A program made the translations under genes and the position numbers. This document shows positions 25,151 through 32,415 of a stretch of DNA of 37,856 nt, in pieces. Below the pieces are notes generated by a model. It was not told the origin of the DNA. It searched no databases and worked only from the letters and a program-made list of their open reading frames with translations. This DNA comes from a virus. The stretch lies in IMG/VR virus record IMGVR_UViG_3300020281_000007, positions 1 through 37,856 of that record. The stretch is one strand, 5' to 3'. Positions within the stretch are counted from its first letter, which is position 1, and every line of letters starts with the position of its first letter.

Positions 25151-25182
25151 AGTAACTCTTAATCTGAAAATATAAATACTTT

Positions 25183-25212
25183 TGTATAGATTTCATGCTA
25201 GAATTTAATCAA
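25183..25212 (-). promoter_or_regulatory. Possible sigma70 promoter before the structural operon
   Basis: On the minus strand TTGATT (25212-25207) and TATACA (25188-25183) are 18 nt apart, about 30 nt before the start at 25150. Both hexamers are four-sixths matches, so this is a weak candidate. It lies opposite the candidate rightward small-RNA promoter. Confidence 0.3.
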
Positions 25213-25291
25213 TGGGGGTGGTTTCCCATTGGTAAAGCAAACAAAAAAGCTCTAGGTTTTGATGTCTCCTGTCGTTTTCCTAGAGTTTTTT
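25196..25291 (+). ncRNA. Candidate rightward small RNA with anti-Shine-Dalgarno loop
   Basis: On the plus strand an extended -10, TGCTAGAAT (25196-25204), is followed by a hairpin CAATGGG/CCCATTG (25210-25231). An A-rich single-stranded linker comes next, then a terminator stem CTCTAGG/CCTAGAG (25250-25256 with 25279-25285) ended by eight U. A transcript of about 80 nt would start near 25211. The 22-nt terminator loop contains UGUCUCCU, complementary to AGGAGACA, the integrase ribosome-binding site. The gap holds no other gene. It could instead be just a two-way terminator with a chance -10. Confidence 0.42.
25243..25291. terminator. Bidirectional rho-independent terminator after the exonuclease gene
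   Basis: The stem CTCTAGG/CCTAGAG with a 22-nt loop is flanked by an A-run on the left and a T-run on the right, so both strands end in U-runs. On the minus strand it closes the replication operon immediately after the exonuclease stop and separates it from the structural genes. Confidence 0.78.
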
Positions 25292-26041
25292 TTATGGATT
25301 CCAAAGTTTTACTTCGCCAGTACTGTAGTTATAATCTCCTTCTCTAAGTATTCTTGTAAGTCTTGCGTTAAGTATAGCGTCAGCTATTGAGTAGCCTTTC
25401 TTTGTATATGTCTCAGCAACCTTAGACCATAGTGCGTCTTGTGTATCAGGAGTATCGGCAAGTAACTTGCTTGCACTTACCATACCTAAACCCTTAACTC
25501 CTATTATTCCATCTGTGCTATCTCCTGCTATAGCCATTTCAAACCATTGTCTCATAGCTTTTTTTTCTGTGATATGTTCTACTTCTTCAGCAGCTATCAA
25601 CATACAGGGAATAGTTCTCATGTCTTTATCAACTGAAACTACAACTGGATTCTCATACTGACCATTAGTAGCTAGTAATCCTAGAACGTCATCTCCTTCT
25701 AAGTTGGGATACGATACACATTCAAAGTCTTGCTTTAGTAAATCAATAGTATGTTTCATAGCAAGTGGTTTTCTTTTTCCTATCCTGTGGATTTTGTATT
25801 CAGGAAATATGTCATGCCTAAATGTTGGATACTCAGAAAAACACATGACCACATCATGCTTAACTTTAGGCTGCTGTGCTTTAGCTATAGTCTTATATAC
25901 TTCTAGTCTTGCTTCAATGATAGACAAGCAATCCTTTGCATTAGAGTGCAAGGTATGATTCCAAGTATCCCATTGTATTTCTACTTCTCCTGCACAACAG
26001 GAAGAGAAGACTAGCCAATCTGCATCAATAAGTAAAGTCAT
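25292..26041 (-). CDS. 5'-3' exonuclease (T7 gp6-like, FEN/flap superfamily, 249 aa)
   Basis: Metal-dependent exonuclease that removes RNA primers and degrades host DNA in the T7 scheme. Acidic metal ligands are visible in order: Asp6 and Asp8 in LLIDADWLVF, Glu115-Asp117-Asp118 in LEGDDVLG, Asp138 and Asp140 in VVSVDKDMR, then AGDSTDGIIGVKGLG with Asp174 and Asp177 and the helix-hairpin-helix. It overlaps the primase-helicase gene by 4 nt (ATGA). In T7-like phages the DNA polymerase gene lies between these two; here they abut. The stop is at the edge of a two-way terminator. Confidence 0.94.
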   Translation of the reverse strand: MTLLIDADWLVFSSCCAGEVEIQWDTWNHTLHSNAKDCLSIIEARLEVYKTIAKAQQPKVKHDVVMCFSEYPTFRHDIFPEYKIHRIGKRKPLAMKHTIDLLKQDFECVSYPNLEGDDVLGLLATNGQYENPVVVSVDKDMRTIPCMLIAAEEVEHITEKKAMRQWFEMAIAGDSTDGIIGVKGLGMVSASKLLADTPDTQDALWSKVAETYTKKGYSIADAILNARLTRILREGDYNYSTGEVKLWNP

Positions 26042-27666
26042 AAATCTCCGAATGTGTTTTCATAAACTATTAACCTGCCTGTCTTTTGGTCATACAATAA
26101 CTTATCTACTTCTCCTGTCATACCTGTATGTCTTGACTTAAGTATCTTTAACTGTAGTCTTTGTCTTTCACTAGCTTCGCCTACCTGATTTCTTGATGCA
26201 CCTAGTACAACATCAGAAAGTTGAAGTAGTCCAGAACTTCCCTTCAAATCTGAAGTATCTATCTCCCTGCCCGATTCATGTGATTGTCCTTGCGGTCTGC
26301 GTAGATGACTAACAAGTATCAAAGCTATGCCAGTTGATTCGCATAGACTTCTAAGCTTAGTCATTGTTACATCAATAGCACGTCTTTCATTTTCTAATTC
26401 AAGACCTGAAGTAACTATAGTTATATGATCTAGTATTACTATCTGAACCCCATCAACAGTTGCTAAGTATCTGATCTGCTCAAGCAATACATCAGGGTCA
26501 AGACTACCAAAGTGATTATATAAATATAAGTTACGAGAAGATGTCAGCCTATCGAATGAACTCTTTACTTCATCAGGGTCAATATCATCTTCGAGGTGTA
26601 GAGGTATATTCATATCAATACCAACCAATCCCTGTAAAGTTCTTTGTACTGATTCTTCTAATCCTATGTAACCAAGCTTTAGATTCTTGGTTAAGAAATG
26701 GTATGCAAGTTCTCTGCATATCGTGGACTTACCTGCTCCACTTCCACTAGCAACTGTGAACAGTTGGCTAGGAAACAAACCTCTTGTAAAGTCATTTAGT
26801 TTTGGAAATGGAAAGTCTGATATTGGTTTACTTGTTTCTTTAATAAACAAATCCCATGCGTCTGCTCCATTAATTAAACTGTCTGGTCTAACTGGTCTAG
26901 CCTTCCATAACTTTTGTCTTACTATCTCTCCTTCACTCAATACCAGATGATCGTTCACATCATTACGATCAAGCTTTGCTATTGCTACTTTCCCCTTGGG
27001 TAAAACCTCTAAGCATTTCTCTGCTGCTTTCCTTCCTGCTTCATCATTATCAAAGCATAAAACTATACGACAATAAGTATCTAACCATTTGTAGTTAGCT
27101 GCTAGATACTTGGCTGCTGATTGCACACCTGACGGAATAGATACACAGGGAAACTTATTACCCTGTATCTGACTAGCACTCATGCAATCAATCTCTCCTT
27201 CGCAAACAGTTACAAAGACAGAGCCATTACCTCCATGCTGTCGCCATAAGTGTTGACCCCATAGCTGTACATTTGATATGTCTCCTATCCAAGCAAACTT
27301 CTTATCAGGAAATCTAATATGCTGTGCTACATCATTACCCTTTTGATCTTTGTATGTAGCTACTTGAACAGGCATACCTTTAAACTCAGCCTGTCCATAT
27401 CCAAATAGTTCGCAAGTCTCTTTAGTGATTCCACGTTTCGATAATGCTATAGGTGTTACCTTCAATAGCTTTGGACTTGTTTTAAATAGTGGTGTCACTT
27501 TGTCTATCATTTTCTTTGAGTAAGCAGACGATAAATTTTTCTTGTTTGGGTAGTAAGTGTATCCGCAATCCATAGTGAAACAATGCTTATGTCCATCACT
27601 AAAGACCGCACAGTTTTTCTTGCCACACTCAGGGCAAACTTCTTTAACTTTGTATTGACTCTTCAT
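26038..27666 (-). CDS. Primase-helicase (T7 gp4-like, 542 aa)
   Basis: Primes and unwinds at the fork. From the ATG at 27666: zinc-binding primase finger with Cys11, Cys14, Cys29 and Cys34 (CPECGKKNC...HCFTMDC); TOPRIM Glu156 in VTVCEGEID and DND 206-208 in LCFDNDEAGR; RecA-like helicase with Walker A SGSGAGKST (Lys313), Walker B IVILDHIT (Asp413) and KGSSGLLQLSDVV. An ATG at 27729 would add 21 residues that merely repeat the overlap with endonuclease I, so I prefer 27666; neither has a good Shine-Dalgarno. The C-terminus ends ENTFGDL and lacks the acidic, Phe-ended tail that T7 gp4 uses to hold its DNA polymerase. Confidence 0.94.
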   Translation of the reverse strand: MKSQYKVKEVCPECGKKNCAVFSDGHKHCFTMDCGYTYYPNKKNLSSAYSKKMIDKVTPLFKTSPKLLKVTPIALSKRGITKETCELFGYGQAEFKGMPVQVATYKDQKGNDVAQHIRFPDKKFAWIGDISNVQLWGQHLWRQHGGNGSVFVTVCEGEIDCMSASQIQGNKFPCVSIPSGVQSAAKYLAANYKWLDTYCRIVLCFDNDEAGRKAAEKCLEVLPKGKVAIAKLDRNDVNDHLVLSEGEIVRQKLWKARPVRPDSLINGADAWDLFIKETSKPISDFPFPKLNDFTRGLFPSQLFTVASGSGAGKSTICRELAYHFLTKNLKLGYIGLEESVQRTLQGLVGIDMNIPLHLEDDIDPDEVKSSFDRLTSSRNLYLYNHFGSLDPDVLLEQIRYLATVDGVQIVILDHITIVTSGLELENERRAIDVTMTKLRSLCESTGIALILVSHLRRPQGQSHESGREIDTSDLKGSSGLLQLSDVVLGASRNQVGEASERQRLQLKILKSRHTGMTGEVDKLLYDQKTGRLIVYENTFGDL

Positions 27667-28045
27667 ACCAATCGTCAGGGATAAATTTCTCACAGTATTG
27701 AAACCCATGTCTCGTACACCAATCGGCATACGAGATAGAGTTCTTAGCTTTGGATAGTTTGGTCTTGCTGTTTTGAAAACAAAACCTTATATCTAGGTCG
27801 GGTCGTTTCTCCTTAATTGCAAGATGCTTTCGTCTATCTTGTTTCGAGAAATAGCCCTTCGTTTCAACAATAAAATTGTTGAGTATAAAGTCAGGCCGAT
27901 AGGTGCAAGTAATTTCATAGTCAATGCTGAGTGTTTCATAGGTAAAGATAAGTTTCTTTTTTTTTAGGTCGTCAGCAAATTGACTTTCAAATTTACTCTT
28001 GTACTTAGAAGTCTGCTGCGGTTGGGGTCGGAGTTTTCTCTTCAT
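27644..28045 (-). CDS. Endonuclease I, Holliday-junction resolvase (T7 gp3-like, 133 aa)
   Basis: Cuts branched DNA and helps break down host DNA. Catalytic residues align with T7 gp3 (Glu20, Asp55, Glu65, Lys67): here Glu20 in SKFESQ, Asp52 in YRPDFIL, and Glu61 and Lys63 in FIVETKGY. The segment DRRKHLAIKEKRPDLDIRF also matches closely. I chose the ATG at 28045 because it puts the first Glu at position 20; the frame extends to 28075. It overlaps SSB by 41 nt and primase-helicase by 23 nt. Confidence 0.94.
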   Translation of the reverse strand: MKRKLRPQPQQTSKYKSKFESQFADDLKKKKLIFTYETLSIDYEITCTYRPDFILNNFIVETKGYFSKQDRRKHLAIKEKRPDLDIRFCFQNSKTKLSKAKNSISYADWCTRHGFQYCEKFIPDDWYEESIQS

Positions 28046-28661
28046 AACTTGATGGTTCTGCTGTATCAAAATCACTTGCCCCTCCTCCTGTCCAAGGAAC
28101 TATATCCCTGAAGCAAAAAGATATGGGGAATAGTTTGATACCAACACCATTACCCTGTGCGTCATAGCCAGAAGCAAGCAGGGCTGCTTGACCTGTAGTC
28201 TCTGGACTAATCTTATCCATTGTTTTTCTTTCGTCTTCACTCATCATTAAGTTTTGTCCTGAAGCAGGGTCAAACTTGTAAAACATAATGGGTTGGTTAT
28301 TACCTTTTAATCCTTTAACATTCTTCTTTAGCTTTAAGATTAGAAAGTCATCTTCAAAAGTCCAAGGGAAAGTAGGCTCTCCTGTGTTCTTGTTCTTTGT
28401 AAGAGTAAATGTTCTTGTTGGGTAAGCAGCTTTTAGCTGTGTCTTCCAACCTTCAAGTAATTGTTCTAACTGGTTGGCTATGTATGAAGTAGCTTCATGT
28501 TCTTCTTTGCCTACCTTGACCTTCGTGCCGACAGGTATCATAGCTTCTGTCTTCCACTTCTCAACACCCATGTATTCATCAGGTGTGACGAGGTAGGAAT
28601 AACGAAAGCGAGTTCCTACAGGAGTGACTATTTTAATAGACTCCGATTTAATTGATTCCAT
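28005..28661 (-). CDS. Single-stranded DNA-binding protein (T7 gp2.5-like, 218 aa)
   Basis: Coats ssDNA and coordinates the replisome. The OB-fold core includes SIKIVTPVGTRFRYSYLVTP, EKWKTEAMIPVGTKVKVG and TGEPTFPWTFEDDFLILKLK. The C-terminus SDFDTAEPSSYEEKTPTPTA ends ADF, an acidic tail with a terminal Phe as in T7 gp2.5, which binds DNA polymerase and helicase. It is slightly shorter than T7 gp2.5 (232 aa). It is the first gene after RNA polymerase, and the 69-bp gap upstream holds a small hairpin. Confidence 0.92.
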   Translation of the reverse strand: MESIKSESIKIVTPVGTRFRYSYLVTPDEYMGVEKWKTEAMIPVGTKVKVGKEEHEATSYIANQLEQLLEGWKTQLKAAYPTRTFTLTKNKNTGEPTFPWTFEDDFLILKLKKNVKGLKGNNQPIMFYKFDPASGQNLMMSEDERKTMDKISPETTGQAALLASGYDAQGNGVGIKLFPISFCFRDIVPWTGGGASDFDTAEPSSYEEKTPTPTAADF

Positions 28662-28688
28662 GTTTACCTTGGATTTGTACTTGTGATT

Positions 28689-28704
28689 CGTCTTATAAAA
28701 GACG
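28689..28704 (-). other. Small hairpin between RNA polymerase and SSB
   Basis: CGTCTT/AAGACG with a 4-nt loop in the only gap in this part of the operon. No U-run follows, so it is not a terminator; an RNA-processing or promoter-associated structure is possible. The minus strand just upstream reads CAATTAGGGAACG, faintly T7-promoter-like. Confidence 0.45.
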
Positions 28705-28730
28705 TTCCCTAATTGTACCTTGATCTCTTG

Positions 28731-31133
28731 TTATGTAAATATATATGGTGCTGTCAACACATCTGTAATATCAAACTCCCCCATCAGTAGTGCAGGTGGT
28801 AATCCCTTGCTATTACTTAATTGATCTGCTGCTTGATGATGTAAGTTATCTAAATTATTATCACTATATATGTAGAAGAATGTCTGCTTAACACATTCAA
28901 TAAACCTATCAAGTTCAGCAGCAGGACTACCAAAGCAATCATGAATAATACAGAACTGTTCAAGACCCATCTTGCTTGCTTCAACCAAGCTTAACTGTAG
29001 GTGTGCAGCATCAAAGGAATGTATGTAATTACTTGGGAAACCTTGCAGTTGTTTTCTCTTGTTGACTAGCTTCTCGTCAGGCTCGGCAAGACTTAGATAA
29101 ACTGTTTGATTACTAAGCTTGGTCTTGATTCTTTTAGTCTGGTTTGTATAGTACTTCTGCTGTACCAGAAACCCAGAGGGAGTATGCCATGAGATAGTCT
29201 TGTTCTCTTTGTTGAAACATAGAGCTATCTTTGACAAGTAATTTAAAACCTGATAACTCTCAGGGCATATATCTTTTACAGCCTGTTCGATTATTGCAGC
29301 AAGGTAAAAGTTATTCTTAAAATTTTTTGCCATTGAAATATTTTTTGCGACAAAATATTTTTCTATGTAGTTAGCTATGCCAAAGGTCGTTGAGTTATAT
29401 GGAATCATGAGTACTGGTTTCTTTATAAACTTCCTAGTCAACAGCTTTGAAATCTTATTCCAGTTCTTGCCTTGCGTTGTTGTATCTGTCTCTAGTATTT
29501 CTATGACTCTAGCTAGAACATCTTTATATAAATCTTGTGGCTTACTTGCTCTCTGTAAATTTACTTTCTTTGCTAGTACTTCAGATGAAATCAACCCTGC
29601 GATATGTTGGTATCCATTGTTAGTACCATCAAGACAACAACAGAAACGTGAGACATATCCACCCTTCAATCCCACCTGACAAAATTCATACCACTCTCTA
29701 CACCAAGCAAGGAATTGCCAAGGGTCTTTTGCCTGACCCCATATATCTATGTTGTCTAGTGGATTGAGTGATACCTGTTCAGCAAAGTCTTGGCCTTCTA
29801 TGTAAGCCCACTCTAGCCTTTCGTCATAGCTCAACTTGTTATAACCGAAAGCATTAGCTCCTGCTATCGCCAACCAATCTGCATCTTTCTTAGTCTTGAT
29901 AACAGCCCCTTCATAGAATTGATGTAAGGCTCTGGCAATATCAGTTCCTTGTGGGTGGAAGTGTGCAGTTACAGGATAAAGTCTTGAAGTAAAATCCATT
30001 TGATAAACGTGAAAAAATTTTTCGCCAAGATAACTTTTCGCTGTGTCTATCATTGAAAGTATTTGGAATCTCTTTACTTTGTTTGCGTGGTTTGTATCAT
30101 GAATTAAACCTGCGTGGTAACTCCATTGTTTTGTTACCTCCTTATCCTCTCCAAAACCTTCAGGCTTTACTGGTAATTCAAGTGGCTCTCTATCAATCAA
30201 TCCCCCTACTTCTATTCTTTCTTCCCAACAATATACAAGAGTATCAAACACAAATTTATTTACCCCCCACGCAGTACTTGACGCAAGGTTTAGAGCCTTT
30301 AGACATACTGTTAAGTTTTCTTCTTGTAACTTTTTTAATGTCTCTTGATTAGTAGTCTTGATAGCTGAAGTCCTGAGTCTCTCTGTGTAATAACCTCCGT
30401 CAAATAAAGTTGTATATTGTTTAGGCTTATCGAAGCAAGGAAGATATAAGGGATAAGCAGCTATGCGGTTAGCTCTGTTCTTTCTTATCCACTTGTCAGC
30501 TACATCTGTGAAGACCACACATGAAGTAGTAGTCTTGCCAACCCTTTTGTTTATAAGCTTTATCATTCCAATATGATTAACAACTAAGTCAATCAGAACC
30601 ATACCAATTTTTAATTTGTTTTCTTTGCTCCATGTCTTGAACTCTATCCCCTTCTTACTCATGTGTGATCTAACCATATTCTTTTTATAACCTTGGTGGT
30701 TTGTATCTCTGGTATGATGTTGGATTGCTTTAAAATGTTTAGGGTCTTCCTCTTCAAAGATTGTGTATCGCATTTCATCTTCCAACATCTGACCTATGTT
30801 GATTGCTACTTGTGTTGTTACTTTCCCAAGTGACACGTTGTCTATGATGACCTTGAAAGTTATAAAAGAAACCACGTCAATATCAGGGAATTGATTTAGG
30901 TATAAAGCAGCTAACGATTTGACTCCGACTTGTCCACTCAAAGATTTATATATATAGTTCTGAGTCTGTCTTGTTAATTCCTCTAGCCCTGCTTCAATCA
31001 TGTTGCGAGCGTAGTATGTTTCAGACTCCCTTCCCTGCTCCCTGAGTTTATTGTTCTTACTGATCTTGTTATACCCTGAGATGCTAAAGATACTTTGCTC
31101 AAGGTCTAGTTGTTTCTTGCTTGGTTCACTCAT
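28731..31133 (-). CDS. Single-subunit DNA-directed RNA polymerase (T7 gp1-like, 800 aa)
   Basis: Transcribes middle and late phage genes. Catalytic landmarks: Asp380 and Arg384 in QMDFTSRLYP (T7 DxxGR motif); motif A Asp502 in CCLDGTNNGYQHIAGL; motif B Lys571/572 and Tyr579 in KKPVLMIPYNSTTFG; motif C Asp732 in IIHDCFGSPAAE. NYIHSFDAAHLQ follows the specificity-loop region. It is shorter than T7 RNAP (883 aa). Two departures: T7's R-G before the Arg is T-S here, and the Gly after the motif B Tyr is Asn. The ATG overlaps the preceding gene by 8 nt. Its place directly after the integrase region is typical of cyanopodoviruses. Confidence 0.95.
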   Translation of the reverse strand: MSEPSKKQLDLEQSIFSISGYNKISKNNKLREQGRESETYYARNMIEAGLEELTRQTQNYIYKSLSGQVGVKSLAALYLNQFPDIDVVSFITFKVIIDNVSLGKVTTQVAINIGQMLEDEMRYTIFEEEDPKHFKAIQHHTRDTNHQGYKKNMVRSHMSKKGIEFKTWSKENKLKIGMVLIDLVVNHIGMIKLINKRVGKTTTSCVVFTDVADKWIRKNRANRIAAYPLYLPCFDKPKQYTTLFDGGYYTERLRTSAIKTTNQETLKKLQEENLTVCLKALNLASSTAWGVNKFVFDTLVYCWEERIEVGGLIDREPLELPVKPEGFGEDKEVTKQWSYHAGLIHDTNHANKVKRFQILSMIDTAKSYLGEKFFHVYQMDFTSRLYPVTAHFHPQGTDIARALHQFYEGAVIKTKKDADWLAIAGANAFGYNKLSYDERLEWAYIEGQDFAEQVSLNPLDNIDIWGQAKDPWQFLAWCREWYEFCQVGLKGGYVSRFCCCLDGTNNGYQHIAGLISSEVLAKKVNLQRASKPQDLYKDVLARVIEILETDTTTQGKNWNKISKLLTRKFIKKPVLMIPYNSTTFGIANYIEKYFVAKNISMAKNFKNNFYLAAIIEQAVKDICPESYQVLNYLSKIALCFNKENKTISWHTPSGFLVQQKYYTNQTKRIKTKLSNQTVYLSLAEPDEKLVNKRKQLQGFPSNYIHSFDAAHLQLSLVEASKMGLEQFCIIHDCFGSPAAELDRFIECVKQTFFYIYSDNNLDNLHHQAADQLSNSKGLPPALLMGEFDITDVLTAPYIFT

Positions 31134-31332
31134 GAAGTAAACCTCTCAACGCTTCAAGTTCTTGTATCTTTTTTACACACAATTCAACAGAGTTATTGAT
31201 CTTATTTTTCTTTGCTAAATCATTTTCTTTTTGTGCTAAATCAGTTAAATATTTTAAAAATTTTTCTTGCTCGTTTAACTCTTTTCTAATTGAGTCATTG
31301 ATAAAAAAGATTTGACTATCGGTAAATTTCAT
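31126..31332 (-). CDS. Small coiled-coil protein between integrase and RNA polymerase (68 aa)
   Basis: Almost entirely helical and charged: SIRKELNEQEKFLKYLTDLA then LCVKKIQELEALRGLLHE, with heptad-like Leu spacing. There is no membrane or DNA-binding motif. The start overlaps the integrase stop by one base (TAATG) and the stop overlaps the RNA polymerase start by 8 nt, so its expression is locked between the two. The function is unknown; it could be a small partner or regulator of either neighbour. Confidence 0.72.
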   Translation of the reverse strand: MKFTDSQIFFINDSIRKELNEQEKFLKYLTDLAQKENDLAKKNKINNSVELCVKKIQELEALRGLLHE

Positions 31333-32171
31333 TAGTTCAATACCTCCACTACTGAGTGCATAGAGTTAGGGGCAAGATGAGAATACTTCTCGGTCATCTT
31401 TACATCTTCATGACCTAACCAATCTCTGACGATCAAGAGATGTACTCCACGTTGTACTAACCTTGACCCTGCTGTATCTCTAAATAGATGTATCTTATAC
31501 CACTTGTGTTTCTCATAACCTAGTTCTTTCTTGACCTTACTGAACACACTCTCAGCCCAATAATAATTATGGTCGAATACATAGTCCAAGGTATTGCACT
31601 TGTCATAATATGGCTTGATAATTTCTCTTACTTTGTTGCTCATTGGTACAGTATTTGGCCTTCCGTTTTTCCTGTATTGAAATGTAATCTGATTCTTTTC
31701 AAAGTCAATAAATCTTTTCTCAAGAGTGAGTAGCTCCATGACCCTGCACCCTAGATCAATCAAGCACTTGAATACATCTCTGTGTTCATGATGACCTAGC
31801 TCTGTGACCTTATCCAATAGCTCAATTTCCATGTCATCTGTTAGGTAATGAACCTTCTTGTTTTTCTTTACCCTCAATGGCTTGGGAAACTCAGGCATTG
31901 TTAAGTGTCCATCATCTTTGCAATCATCAAGCACTAACTTGAGATGCCCCATCTTTTTATTAACTACCTCGTTACAATTGGGTCTTGCTTTGTTGTAGTC
32001 ATTCATCTTGCTAATCATACTTGTAGTTATTTTATTTACAGGTATGTTTCCAAGAGCTTCGACATTGTGGTTCATGCTGTTGAGAAAATCTTTAGCTGAG
32101 ATGTCTCCGTTCTTTCTCCTCTTGTAGGTAATGCGAGCAGCTTCCCTTAGTGTTGGTACTTTCTTTTTCAT
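31332..32171 (-). CDS. Tyrosine-family integrase (279 aa)
   Basis: Site-specific recombinase. Core-binding domain about 1-100, catalytic domain about 105-279. The full active set is visible: Arg143 in DLGCRVMELLTL, Lys168 in QYRKNGRPNTVP, His228 and Arg231 in IHLFRDTAG, His254 in DWLGHEDVKM and nucleophile Tyr263 in TEKYSHL. The Shine-Dalgarno AAAAGGAGACAATG is strong. Similar integrases occur before RNA polymerase in marine cyanopodoviruses. No tRNA-like attP core, excisionase or repressor was recognised nearby, so lysogeny is possible but not demonstrated. Confidence 0.93.
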   Translation of the reverse strand: MKKKVPTLREAARITYKRRKNGDISAKDFLNSMNHNVEALGNIPVNKITTSMISKMNDYNKARPNCNEVVNKKMGHLKLVLDDCKDDGHLTMPEFPKPLRVKKNKKVHYLTDDMEIELLDKVTELGHHEHRDVFKCLIDLGCRVMELLTLEKRFIDFEKNQITFQYRKNGRPNTVPMSNKVREIIKPYYDKCNTLDYVFDHNYYWAESVFSKVKKELGYEKHKWYKIHLFRDTAGSRLVQRGVHLLIVRDWLGHEDVKMTEKYSHLAPNSMHSVVEVLN

Positions 32172-32184
32172 TGTCTCCTTTTGG

Positions 32185-32412
32185 TTAGTTGTTTTTAATT
32201 AGGTCGTCAATCATCTCCATGTATCCTTGCTTGCCGAAGTCAATCAAGTCCTGAATGGAATACTCTCTGGTAGCAAAGCGTTTACCACAAGACAAACAAA
32301 CCCTAGACCTGTAGGTATAGGGTTTCTTTGTTGCTCTGCTTTCCTGTCTGTGTCTTGTATCTAAATACTTTGTATTAGTACTGCGACACTCTTTGTTAGG
32401 GCAGACAGCCAT
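32185..32412 (-). CDS. NrdR-like zinc-ribbon protein, possible regulator (75 aa)
   Basis: MAVCPNKECRSTNTKYLDTR is followed by TYRSRVCLSCGKRFATREYS. Two CxxC-type knuckles (the first CPNKEC) with D-[ST]-R and R.R.C..C..RF.T.E match the zinc ribbon of the repressor NrdR, and more loosely Ogr/Delta activators. The ATP-cone of NrdR is absent; only a short helical tail follows. It has a strong Shine-Dalgarno (GGAGGACAAGTAACCT) and lies just upstream of the integrase. DNA binding is a fair inference; which promoter it controls is unknown. The palindrome in the early promoter is one candidate. Confidence 0.8.
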   Translation of the reverse strand: MAVCPNKECRSTNTKYLDTRHRQESRATKKPYTYRSRVCLSCGKRFATREYSIQDLIDFGKQGYMEMIDDLIKNN

Positions 32413-32415
32413 AGG

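Noticed and set aside
25292-31133. DNA polymerase, photosynthesis (psbA, hli) or ribonucleotide reductase genes expected from other cyanopodoviruses
   Set aside because: Looked for in all frames of the replication region and elsewhere; no protein carries the motifs.
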